64,000 nucleotides of DNA from Candidatus Aminicenantota bacterium (GTDB taxonomy: Bacteria > Acidobacteriota > Aminicenantia > Aminicenantales > Aminicenantaceae). Positions 17,205 to 25,402 of this stretch are shown here, in pieces. The first letter of the stretch is position 1. Every line of letters starts with the position of its first letter. The notes beneath the pieces are model-generated. The model was not told the DNA's origin. It did not search any database and was given only the letters and a program-made list of their open reading frames with translations. Made by a program: the position numbers and the translations under genes. Where the stretch lies: positions 777,306-841,305 of the forward strand of contig CP070825.1 in NCBI GenBank assembly GCA_020344415.1. The letters are read 5' to 3'.

Positions 17205-18551
17205 ATGTCTGGAATAGCAGGAACAACTCAACCCGGAAAGGAAGGACTCGTTAGTCAAATGCTGAATAAGATTTCCCATCGGGGGGGAGCTATTAGCAAG
17301 ATAAGAGAGGTTAAGAATGCCACTATTGGAATAGTCTGCACAGAGGCCCAAGCTGATACGGTTGTGCGTCTAAAAGAGGAGAATGCGGTTGTGGATCATG
17401 CAGAAAGCGGGCATTTAGCATTGGCTAAAGCCAAAGATGATGGTGTTATCTTAAAGAGGGATCGATTGGGAGTCGCTCCACTTTATTTTGGATGGGACGA
17501 GAGGAATGAGCTATATTTTGCCTCTGAGGTTAAAGCTTTATTGGATTTTTGCAAAGAAATCGAGCAGGTTCCTCCCGGGCATGTATTCGACGGAGAACAC
17601 CTAAAACCTTATTTTGAACTGAAAAAGAAAAAACCTCTTGAGATATCGCCAGGAGAAATCGCAGAAGAATTGAAGCTGCGGTTAATTTCATCAGTGGAGA
17701 GGCGAATCGAAATGGGAGGAATCGAGGGTTCATGGCTCTCAGGAGGTCTTGATTCCAGTACCATGGCTGCGCTTGCCCGCCCTTACGTATCCAAGCTTCA
17801 TACTTTTGCAGCAGGATTTGTCGATGCGCCAGATGTGGAACATGCCCGTGAAGTCGCAAATTTCATAAAATCAGATCATCATGAGGTGGTTGTAAGTTTT
17901 AAAGATTTGCTGGACACACTCCCTGATGTAATATATCACCTTGAATCATTCGATGCTCTTCTCGTTCGGTCGAGCATCACTAATTACTTAGTCGCTAAAA
18001 GATCTTCAGAGTATGTTGATGCCGTTTTCTCTGGAGAAGGCGGGGATGAACTCTTTGCAGGTTATGAATATCTCAGGAACGTGGATCAGGATGATTTGGC
18101 TGATGAATTGATTGATATAACAACAAGGCTGCACAACACAGCTCTCCAGAGAGTTGATCGAAGCGCATCGGCTCATGGGACAGTAGCCCATGTGGGATTT
18201 TTAGACCCTGATGTTGTGGATTATGCTCTGCGTATTCCTGTTAAATTTAAGCTTCGAAACGATGTTGAAAAGTGGATTCTGCGCCGGGCAATGGATGGCG
18301 AGCTGCCAAAGCGAGTCTTAAACAGAAAGAAATCGAAGTTCTGGGAAGGTGCAGGAGTTGGAGAATTAATCCTTGAATATGCAAATGAAAATATTTCAGA
18401 GACTGAGTTTGCTCAAGAGAGAATTCTTCCGAACGGGTGGATGATCAATACCAAAGAAGAGTTGATGTACTATCGGGTTTTTAGAGAGCATTTTGGAGAA
18501 CTGGAAGACCTCTCCTGGATGGGCCGGACAAAGGGTGCCCCTAAACAGTAA
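17205..18551 (+). CDS. Asparagine-synthase-like amidoligase with a disabled glutaminase domain
   Basis: 448 aa. The C-terminal ATP-pyrophosphatase domain is intact: SGGLDSSTMAAL binds ATP pyrophosphate, and GEGGDELFAGYEYL is the second conserved loop. The N-terminal domain begins MSGIAG where glutamine-dependent enzymes have MCGIAG, so the nucleophilic Cys is Ser. The domain is only about 120 residues, lacks the NGEIYN-type glutamine-binding loop, and reads SHRGGA where HRGPD is usual. It should therefore use free ammonia or another amine, as beta-lactam synthetases do. An AAGGAAAG site supports the start at 17205; the frame continues 19 codons upstream into the previous gene. Not a housekeeping AsnB; asnA at 24 kb can make asparagine. 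Confidence 0.8.
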   Translation: MSGIAGTTQPGKEGLVSQMLNKISHRGGAISKIREVKNATIGIVCTEAQADTVVRLKEENAVVDHAESGHLALAKAKDDGVILKRDRLGVAPLYFGWDERNELYFASEVKALLDFCKEIEQVPPGHVFDGEHLKPYFELKKKKPLEISPGEIAEELKLRLISSVERRIEMGGIEGSWLSGGLDSSTMAALARPYVSKLHTFAAGFVDAPDVEHAREVANFIKSDHHEVVVSFKDLLDTLPDVIYHLESFDALLVRSSITNYLVAKRSSEYVDAVFSGEGGDELFAGYEYLRNVDQDDLADELIDITTRLHNTALQRVDRSASAHGTVAHVGFLDPDVVDYALRIPVKFKLRNDVEKWILRRAMDGELPKRVLNRKKSKFWEGAGVGELILEYANENISETEFAQERILPNGWMINTKEELMYYRVFREHFGELEDLSWMGRTKGAPKQ

Positions 18552-18646
18552 CTCTCTGTTTTATATCTTCGGTCTAATTTTATTTTCTATAAAAAACAAA
18601 ACTATTTTTCAATTTTTGGGGTGGATTTTCGACTAAAATAGGATAA

Positions 18647-19852
18647 GTGTATAAACTTAACAAGTCACCCCAGAGTCCAAAGTCCAGGCGCAATATTTCC
18701 GATGAGAAATTGCGCAAAGCAAACAGAGCACTCAAGGCACTGATAGAGTGTAACCATGCAATTTTAAAAGCGAAAAGAGAAGAAGATTTGCTGGATGATC
18801 TGTGCTGGATCCTTGTAGAAGTCGGAGGATATGCCATGGCATGGTTTGGCTTTGCTCAACAAAAGGAGAGGAAAAAAATTCTCTCTGTTCCAAAGAAGGG
18901 ATTTGAATATAGCAATCTTGATCTGGCAAGCATTATGTGGACAAATCCCGATTTCGATTTTAGTTCTGTTGATAAGCCGTTGCTCTCTGATGAACCCACC
19001 ACCACGGGAAAAATCGTATCAGAAAGCGTTTATCTTCCATCGCGCGCTGAAGAGATTAAGCGCCGCTGCGCATCGTACATTGCCATTCCTTTAGTTGGAA
19101 AGGATCAAGAGTATGGAGCTTTACATATCTATGCAAGAGAACTTGATGCATTCAATACGGAAGAAGTAGAACTTCTGACGGGGTTGGCAAATAGCGTCGC
19201 CTATGGTATCGAGATACTTCGAATGAGAAAAGGATTCTCCCAGGTGGAGAAAAAAATTAGACAAAACGCCAAGAAGGTTCAAAAAACACTGGAAGATACT
19301 GTTAAAGCGCGGGCTTCAGCAGTCGAGGCAAGAGATTCCTATACAACGGGCCATCAGAGAAGGGTGAGCAAACTTGGCTCATCCATAGCCAAAGAGATGT
19401 TGTTGCCAAAAGAACAGGTTGAAGGAATCCGGATAGCCGGAGTCATTCATGATATAGGGAAAATATATGTTCCTCCTGAGATTTTGAGCAAGCAGAGTTA
19501 TTTGAATGAGGTCGAATTAAATATCGTTAAAACGCATACCCAAATCGGTTACGACATAGTAAAACCGGTTAAATTTCCGTGGCCTGTTGCTGATATCATT
19601 CTCCAGCATCATGAAAGAATGAATGGTTCAGGATATCCATCTGGGCTCTTGGAAGAAGAGATTCTTGTGGAATCAAAAATCTTAGGCGTTGCTGATGTTG
19701 TTGAAGCGATGTTTTCTCATCGTTCCTACCGTCCAGCTCGCGGCATAAATAGCGCCCTTGAGGAAATATCAAGAAATAAGGGCACCCTTTATGACCCGAA
19801 TACAGTTGATGTTTGCTTGAAGCTTTTTAATAAGAAAAGTTTTAAGTTTTAA
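18647..19852 (+). CDS. GAF-HD-GYP signalling protein, probable cyclic-di-GMP phosphodiesterase
   Basis: 401 aa cytoplasmic protein with a GAF-like sensor domain (about 40-185), a coiled-coil linker (about 190-225) and an HD-GYP domain (about 225-400). The HD pair is in GVIHDIGKI, and the GYP loop reads HHERMNGSGYPSGL with downstream ADVVEAM. The start is GTG at 18647 with only a weak ribosome site. No GGDEF domain is attached. A second HD-GYP gene lies 0.7 kb downstream. Substrate class is family knowledge, since HD-GYP proteins hydrolyse c-di-GMP or related cyclic dinucleotides. Confidence 0.87.
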   Translation: MYKLNKSPQSPKSRRNISDEKLRKANRALKALIECNHAILKAKREEDLLDDLCWILVEVGGYAMAWFGFAQQKERKKILSVPKKGFEYSNLDLASIMWTNPDFDFSSVDKPLLSDEPTTTGKIVSESVYLPSRAEEIKRRCASYIAIPLVGKDQEYGALHIYARELDAFNTEEVELLTGLANSVAYGIEILRMRKGFSQVEKKIRQNAKKVQKTLEDTVKARASAVEARDSYTTGHQRRVSKLGSSIAKEMLLPKEQVEGIRIAGVIHDIGKIYVPPEILSKQSYLNEVELNIVKTHTQIGYDIVKPVKFPWPVADIILQHHERMNGSGYPSGLLEEEILVESKILGVADVVEAMFSHRSYRPARGINSALEEISRNKGTLYDPNTVDVCLKLFNKKSFKF

Positions 19853-19870
19853 TAGATTTAAATACTTTTT

Positions 19871-20275
19871 TTATTTGATTTTCTTGCCTATCACATCCAT
19901 ACCCATCATTTCATTCTGGATATGACATTTTGTGTATTCACCCTTGTCATCTTTTAAAAATTTTATAACGTAAGTGCCTTCATCAGGGTCTTCTATAGTG
20001 AACTCAAACTCTTTTCCTTCGACCGGTACCATCTCTCCTGGTTCACTTGATGTATCAGCCATGGCCCAGACTGAGCCGCCTTCAACATAAAATTCTACAT
20101 TGACCATTCCAATACCCATATCTGACATATCAAATTCATACTCGCCAAGAATAGGGGCATACTTTTTCTTGAGCTGCTCTTCCTGCAGGGAGTAAGATAT
20201 TGAACAAAAAAGAAAAAGAGCCATAGTCAGACATGCGAGCCTCCAAAGCGTCGGGTTATTCATTGATTTTGTCAT
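19871..20275 (-). CDS. Secreted protein of unknown function
   Basis: 134 aa with an N-terminal signal peptide (hydrophobic segment about residues 11-28, cleavage probably after ISYS). The mature part of about 105 residues is beta-rich and acidic (ILGEYEFDMSDMGIGMV and later GKEFEFTIEDPDEGTY), like small lipocalin-like or DUF-type periplasmic proteins. GGAGGAGG immediately before the ATG at 20275 is a strong ribosome site. It lies convergent to the GAF-HD-GYP gene. No family was recognised. Confidence 0.65.
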   Translation of the reverse strand: MTKSMNNPTLWRLACLTMALFLFCSISYSLQEEQLKKKYAPILGEYEFDMSDMGIGMVNVEFYVEGGSVWAMADTSSEPGEMVPVEGKEFEFTIEDPDEGTYVIKFLKDDKGEYTKCHIQNEMMGMDVIGKKIK

Positions 20276-20540
20276 GAAATCCTCCTCCTTAATATTATTT
20301 TTTCTTAATAGTATATACGAGATCTTCTATTATTTGGTTCTGTACATCAGGGATTCCTCAAAAAATTTGACACTTTCCTCACTCCTTGATATCCTTTTCC
20401 TCGCAAAGCAAAGGGATTGGAAAATTGAGGAGGAGAAGGTTCGTTTATCCGCTAGGCCAGATTTCCTTGGGAGAAGAAATAGATATATTTTTTTATGATT
20501 ACACTTTTTGTGATTTGGAACTTGTTAAGGTGAAATAGAA

Positions 20541-21476
20541 ATGAATACGAATTCAATATATAAGTCGCAAGGATATGACCTTTACAAAAACCTTTTAATA
20601 TTTACTGAAGATAACATCGAAGCAGTTGCGAAAGGCAATAAACTGTCCCTGTTTGAAATCTATGATATCGCAGATCATATTATAAATGATTTCGAGCGCT
20701 CCGCAGCCTTAATGGATGTCGCTGTAAATTTTTACGACCCCGACGACGTTGTTGTTTCCCATGCTGTCAATAACACTATTTTCTCTTTGAAAATGGCTTT
20801 GGAGATGGACCTCTCTGAAGAGGATATCCAGGACACGGTTACGGCTGCTTTAGTTCATGATGTTGGTTTTGGGAAAATAAAAGAGTCTTTAAGAGATAAA
20901 GAACAAGATTTAAGTATAATTACAGAAAAGGAGCATGAACTTGTGCAGACACACCCCAAGCACGGCTATGATGCAATCGCACCTGAAACTGAGCGAGATA
21001 AACGCATAGCAGAGACAATTCTTCAACACCACGAGAGAGCAGATGGATCAGGCTATCCAAATGGACTGGAGGAATCTCAGCAACAGATTTCGGCCAGAAT
21101 TATTTCAATTGTGGATGTTTATGAAGCCCTTATTCACCCTCGGCCTTTCCGTGATGCTCTAGTTCCACCAAAAGGCATAGAAGTCCTAGTCAAACAGAAA
21201 GGAAGTGAATTTTCTGTGGAAATGTTAAAAGCATTGATTGTCTCATTATCTTTTTATCCAATAGGACAAATGGTTCTCTTAAACAATGGCTTTATCGGTA
21301 AGGTCATTAGAACCCATAAAGATAATCCTACACGGCCTGATGTACAATTATATATTGATCCCTCTGGAAACAAGCTGGAGGAACAAGAGATTATAAGACT
21401 AGAAGAAAAACGCATATTATCTATTGAAAAATGCCTTCCTGGCTTCAAAAGCGATACTTCTAATTTCAAAGAATAA
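20541..21476 (+). CDS. HD-GYP domain protein
   Basis: 311 aa cytoplasmic protein. The N-terminal 70 residues are of unknown type. The HD-GYP domain follows (about 75-240): LVHDVGFGKI has the HD pair, THPKHGYDAI the helix-3 His and QHHERADGSGYPNGL the GYP loop. The C-terminal 70 residues (YPIGQMVLLNNGFIGKVI) form a small beta domain common after such HD-GYP units. Probably a cyclic dinucleotide phosphodiesterase. It is followed after 54 bases by tRNA-Leu. Confidence 0.85.
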   Translation: MNTNSIYKSQGYDLYKNLLIFTEDNIEAVAKGNKLSLFEIYDIADHIINDFERSAALMDVAVNFYDPDDVVVSHAVNNTIFSLKMALEMDLSEEDIQDTVTAALVHDVGFGKIKESLRDKEQDLSIITEKEHELVQTHPKHGYDAIAPETERDKRIAETILQHHERADGSGYPNGLEESQQQISARIISIVDVYEALIHPRPFRDALVPPKGIEVLVKQKGSEFSVEMLKALIVSLSFYPIGQMVLLNNGFIGKVIRTHKDNPTRPDVQLYIDPSGNKLEEQEIIRLEEKRILSIEKCLPGFKSDTSNFKE

Positions 21477-21530
21477 AACCTAGATATACAATATTGACCG
21501 CCATTCTGGAAAATGTTAAAAATAAGGAAA

Positions 21531-21619
21531 GCCGGAGTGGCGAAATTGGCAGACGCACTGGACTCAAAATCCAGCGGGACCTTGGTTCCATGTGGGTTCG
21601 ACTCCCTCCTCCGGCACCA
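21531..21619 (+). tRNA. tRNA-Leu (anticodon CAA)
   Basis: The acceptor stem GCCGGAG pairs with CTCCGGC and is followed by discriminator A and an encoded CCA. The anticodon stem CTGGA/TCCAG encloses loop CTCAAAA, giving CAA. A long variable arm (GCGGGACCTTGGTTCCATGT) and T-arm GGGTTCGACTC are present, as in class II leucine tRNAs. Confidence 0.95.
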
Positions 21620-21788
21620 GGTTTCCCTGATATTTTGAGGTTGATTCTTCGTCCTTCCTTTAAGCACCTTTAGTCAGGATTAAGCACGTTTAATCAATTT
21701 TTGTGACACAGCTGTGAGGACCTCCTCCCACGAAAAGGGTCTACTGAAAATGTTAGTTTTTCTGGCAATTGAAGCTTTTTATTTTAGA

Positions 21789-23306
21789 TTAAACTCCTTC
21801 TCCTGTAGCATTAGCGCGATCATCCTGTGACATCTCAGCCAAGCGTTCAATCTCTTTCACATCCAATCCCAATCCTTCGGCTACACGGGTTCCGTATTCA
21901 GGATCGACTTTATAGAATATGGCTGTCTGTCGTAACTGGATGCGTTTCTGTGCGCCTCCCAGATGATCCACAATGTTGCCGATCAGGTGATCTCTATCCT
22001 CATCAGTCATCACTTTCCGATACAGAACTCCGGCCTGCTGGAAGTCATCATTGGGATGAGGGTAGGGAGTGCGAGCCGCAAGATCTTTGACTTCAAATGG
22101 AGGCTCGCCCGCAGTGGGATCCGGTTCGGGACCGCCGAAACTGTTTGGCCAATAATTAGGTCCACCCCCACCATTTTCATCCAATCGCATGAACCCATCT
22201 CTCTGATAGCTGGTCTCAGGAGCATTTTTAGGTGCATTCACTGGCAGAAGGTGGTAGTTCGGTCCCAAACGATGGATGTGAGTATCATGATAGGAGAAAA
22301 GCCGAGCTTGAAGCATTTTATCTGGTGATGTGGCAATACCCGGCACAAGGTTTCCAGGACAGAAGGCGGCCTGTTCCACTTCTGAAAAATAATTGATAGG
22401 ATTGCGGTTCAATACCAATTTCCCCACTTTGATGGGCGGGACTTCGGCATGAGGCCAGACTTTTGTGATGTCAAAGATGTCCCAGTGATAGTTAAATCCC
22501 TCTTCTTCGGGCATGATTTGCATCTCGAGAGTCCAGGAAGGGAAATCACCGCCTGCGATGGCCTCATATAGATCTTCTGTGGCATGGTCAGGATTCTCCC
22601 CTGATATGCGACTTGCTTCCTCTCTGGCAAGGTTTTTAATACCCTGGTCGGTCTTGAAATGGTACTGCACCCAGAAAGACTCGCCCTTCTCGTTGTACCA
22701 CTTGAAGGTGTGACTGCTATAGCCGTTCATGTGACGGTATGTCGCCGGTGTGCCTCGGTCGGAGAACAGAACTGTCACCTGGTGGACGGATTCGGGCGTC
22801 AACGAAAGAAAATCCCAAAACATGTCCGGGTCCTTGCAATTGGTGGCAGGATGTCGCTTTTGGGTATGGATGAAATCGGAAAACTTAAGAGGATCTCGGA
22901 TGAAGAACACCGGAGTGTTGTTGCCAACAAAATCGTAGTTCCCCTCTTCAGTATAGAACTTCACGGCAAATCCACGGGGATCACGTGCCGCATCGGCAGA
23001 ACCCTTTTCGCCCCCTACCGTGGAAAATCGTGCGAAAACCTCGGTCTTCTTGCCCACCTCCGAAAGAAACTTAGCCTTGGTGTACTTGGTCACATCAGCT
23101 GTGATTTCAAAATAACCCCCAGCACCAGCTCCTTTTGCATGGACAACCCGTTCAGGAATACGTTCGCGATCAAAATGGCCCAGCTTCTCCAACAGATGAA
23201 CATCCTGCATTAAGACCGGCCCTCGTGCTCCTGCGGTCATACTGTTCTGATCGTCGGCTACAGGAATTCCAAAGGCAGTTGTTAATGTCTTTTTTGCTTT
23301 TGCCAT
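21789..23306 (-). CDS. katA: Monofunctional heme catalase (KatA type)
   Basis: 505 aa small-subunit catalase. The N-terminal [10 protein letters not shown] and [15 protein letters not shown] contain the distal His. Also present are [34 protein letters not shown] with the distal Asn, and the proximal heme Tyr in [15 protein letters not shown]. Length matches clade 3 catalases, and no signal peptide is seen. AAGGAG eight bases before the ATG at 23306 supports the start. It is an isolated gene with about 540 bases of upstream DNA. With the rubrerythrin at 58.9 kb it indicates peroxide defence. No copy of the PerR-like operator at 58.3 kb was found upstream. Confidence 0.95.
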   Translation of the reverse strand: MAKAKKTLTTAFGIPVADDQNSMTAGARGPVLMQDVHLLEKLGHFDRERIPERVVHAKGAGAGGYFEITADVTKYTKAKFLSEVGKKTEVFARFSTVGGEKGSADAARDPRGFAVKFYTEEGNYDFVGNNTPVFFIRDPLKFSDFIHTQKRHPATNCKDPDMFWDFLSLTPESVHQVTVLFSDRGTPATYRHMNGYSSHTFKWYNEKGESFWVQYHFKTDQGIKNLAREEASRISGENPDHATEDLYEAIAGGDFPSWTLEMQIMPEEEGFNYHWDIFDITKVWPHAEVPPIKVGKLVLNRNPINYFSEVEQAAFCPGNLVPGIATSPDKMLQARLFSYHDTHIHRLGPNYHLLPVNAPKNAPETSYQRDGFMRLDENGGGGPNYWPNSFGGPEPDPTAGEPPFEVKDLAARTPYPHPNDDFQQAGVLYRKVMTDEDRDHLIGNIVDHLGGAQKRIQLRQTAIFYKVDPEYGTRVAEGLGLDVKEIERLAEMSQDDRANATGEGV

Positions 23307-23812
23307 CTGAAAACTCCTTAATTTATTGAATTTTGATTCAAAGATTTAACCTATTTAAATTGAAATTACCCAGGCAAGTTTTTTGCTTTCCCGATAATCA
23401 TTTATCAATTATTTCTCCTATCCAGTTATTAATTAAAAGTGTTAATTCCTGTTAAATAAGAAAAATTTTTTACTTTTTTTTCTGGCATTTATCGCAATAT
23501 CCCTAAAAGGAGCGTTTAGTTAAGGATGGAAAATTTTTTTTATGTTCCCAGGAATGATTATAACATAAATTCCTAACTAAATGTGTCACTAATGTTGCTG
23601 AACCAGCACATTCACTAATGTATCTGAACCTAAGATAATCCTGAAATAGTTGCTAAAATGAAAACGAAAATAAAAATTAAATAAGCCTACCGGAAGTCCA
23701 AGACCTTAAAACTTTGACTTCTCTGGATTGAAAAAAAACGCTGAGCGAATTAGCACCTCATTGAATAGCGGATAATAGATTAAAGGAATTCTCATTGAGG
23801 TACTTCGTACTC
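23307..23812. other. Intergenic region between catalase and asnA
   Basis: About 500 AT-rich bases with no supported gene. A minus-strand frame of 84 codons at 23706-23960 has no ribosome site and covers the asnA promoter, so it was not called. The part near 23307-23450 should carry the catalase promoter, but it was not resolved. Confidence 0.4.
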
Positions 23813-23840
23813 TTGACAGTAGAAAAGCTTTGGTTATAAT
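23813..23840 (+). promoter_or_regulatory. Sigma-70 promoter of asnA
   Basis: Perfect TTGACA at 23813-23818 and perfect TATAAT at 23835-23840 with a 16-base spacer. Transcription would start near 23847, giving a leader of about 147 bases before asnA. Confidence 0.85.
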
Positions 23841-23846
23841 TGGTTT

Positions 23847-23939
23847 ATGATTAGGAGGAAAAATTTCTTTGTTTCCGAAACCAATACTCTTGTAATCAAT
23901 AACAATCATATCAATTGGGCGGTCGCTGCCGCTCAATAG
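23847..23939 (+). promoter_or_regulatory. Candidate Asn-rich leader peptide in the asnA leader
   Basis: A 30-codon frame begins with ATG at the predicted transcription start and contains six Asn codons, three in a row (VINNNHIN), before a stop just after a GCGG/CCGC hairpin. Asn-rich leaders would suit attenuation of an asparagine synthetase gene. Against it, the frame would be leaderless, no T-run follows the hairpin, and AT-rich DNA makes AAT and AAC codons common. Confidence 0.25.
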
Positions 23940-23993
23940 TATATTCAGAACCTGCCTCATATTTCCGCAAAAAATAATATTGGAGGAAAAAAA

Positions 23994-25031
23994 ATGAGTA
24001 AAAATTTATTAATTTCAAAAAATTATCGATCCATACTGGATGTTAAGAAGACAGAGAAAGCGATAAAAATGATCAAAGATTTTTTCCAGATTAACCTGGC
24101 AGAAGCATTGAATTTAAGACGAGTCACAGCTCCTTTATTTGTCAAAGCAGGAACTGGTATTAATGATGATCTAAACGGAGTGGAACGACCGATCTCTTTT
24201 AGTATAAAAAATATGAGCAATATTAAGGCTGAGATCGTACAGTCATTGGCCAAATGGAAAAGGGTAACCCTAGCAAATCTAAAAATCAGCTTAGGCGAAG
24301 GCATTTATACTGATATGAACGCCATTCGGCCAGATGAGATTCTTGACAATTTACATTCTCTCTATGTTGACCAATGGGATTGGGAAAGAGTTATTTCAGA
24401 GGAGGAGAGAAATTTAAAGTTATTAAAATGCATCGTTAAAAAGATTTATCAGGTAATGAAAAAAACAGAATATTTTATATATAAACACTTTCCTAAGATT
24501 AAACCCATTCTTCCTGAAGAGATCTTCTTTATTCATTCAGAAGAGCTGGAAAGAAGATACCCAGAGTTGACTCCCATAGAAAGGGAAGATGCCATTTGTA
24601 ATGAGCATAAGGCGGTTTTTATCATTGGAATCGGAGCTCCCTTAAGAAATGGGAAGCCCCACGATAGCAGAGCCCCTGATTATGATGATTGGACGACACC
24701 CACAGAAAAAGGCCTAGGACTGAATGGAGATATAATTGTCTGGTATCCTGTATTGGAAAGGGCCTTTGAGATCTCTTCGATGGGCATCCGAGTAGATCAA
24801 TATGTGCTGGATAGACAACTGGAAATGACCGGAACAATCGAAAGAAAGGAATTGTTCTTCCATAAAAAATTACTAAAGGGGGAATTACCTCTCTCCATTG
24901 GTGGTGGTATCGGGCAGTCAAGGCTCTGTATGTTTTTTCTGAAAAAAGCCCATATCGGGGAAGTCCAGGCAAGTATTTGGCCGGATGAGATAATAGAAGA
25001 GTGCCAAAAGAATAATATTTTTCTTTTATAA
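23994..25031 (+). CDS. asnA: Aspartate-ammonia ligase (asparagine synthetase A)
   Basis: 345 aa member of the AsnA family, related to class II aminoacyl-tRNA synthetases. Recognisable segments are PLFVKAGTGINDDLNGVERP, HSLYVDQWDWERVI, RAPDYDDWTTP, LNGDIIVWYPVLERAFEISSMG and the final SIGGGIGQSRLCMFFL (class II motif 3). It makes asparagine from aspartate, ammonia and ATP. TTGGAGG stands eight bases before the ATG at 23994. A consensus promoter lies 150 bases upstream. The length is close to the 330 aa of the E. coli enzyme. Confidence 0.93.
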   Translation: MSKNLLISKNYRSILDVKKTEKAIKMIKDFFQINLAEALNLRRVTAPLFVKAGTGINDDLNGVERPISFSIKNMSNIKAEIVQSLAKWKRVTLANLKISLGEGIYTDMNAIRPDEILDNLHSLYVDQWDWERVISEEERNLKLLKCIVKKIYQVMKKTEYFIYKHFPKIKPILPEEIFFIHSEELERRYPELTPIEREDAICNEHKAVFIIGIGAPLRNGKPHDSRAPDYDDWTTPTEKGLGLNGDIIVWYPVLERAFEISSMGIRVDQYVLDRQLEMTGTIERKELFFHKKLLKGELPLSIGGGIGQSRLCMFFLKKAHIGEVQASIWPDEIIEECQKNNIFLL

Positions 25032-25402
25032 AAATCCGCTCAGATTAAGCTTCCAGCAAAGATATTATTTTTCCACTATTTCTGTGAATAAATTTGTTGA
25101 AAAGTAAACAATCTCTTATTTAATGAATTGATCCATGAACAAATTCTAACGAAAAAAAATCGCTATTAAAGAAGGGTGATAAAAAGCAAAAAGATTCATC
25201 TCAAGAGGTGACTTTAGGGGGGAGCCAAAAAGCGGAAAATTTCATCTCGAGAGACGATTGACGATGTTCCCCCTTGTTATCATATTATATATGAGGAAGC
25301 GGATGATATTTATGTACTCGGTTTTTCTCATGCTTCTTAGTTTTTCTAGCGTCTTCTCAAGCCAGCAATAAAGGGTTCCAACGATTGAGAAGGAGGATTG
25401 AA
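25032..25402 (+). other. 371-base intergenic region with a possible structured leader
   Basis: Two similar blocks, AAAAAGCAAAAAGATTCATC at 25190-25209 and AAAAAGCGGAAAATTTCATC at 25228-25247, stand about 38 bases apart. GGGGGGA near 25217 can pair with TTCCCCC near 25266-25272 and enclose the second block. It precedes the five-repeat protein gene by about 130 bases and could be a leader RNA. No known riboswitch class was recognised. Confidence 0.35.

Noticed and set aside
22659..23213. 184-codon plus-strand frame opposite the catalase gene
   Set aside because: The catalase reading is complete and unmistakable; the opposite frame is a long shadow caused by codon bias.
23706..23960. 84-codon minus-strand frame upstream of asnA
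   Set aside because: It covers a consensus plus-strand promoter, has no ribosome site and matches no family.
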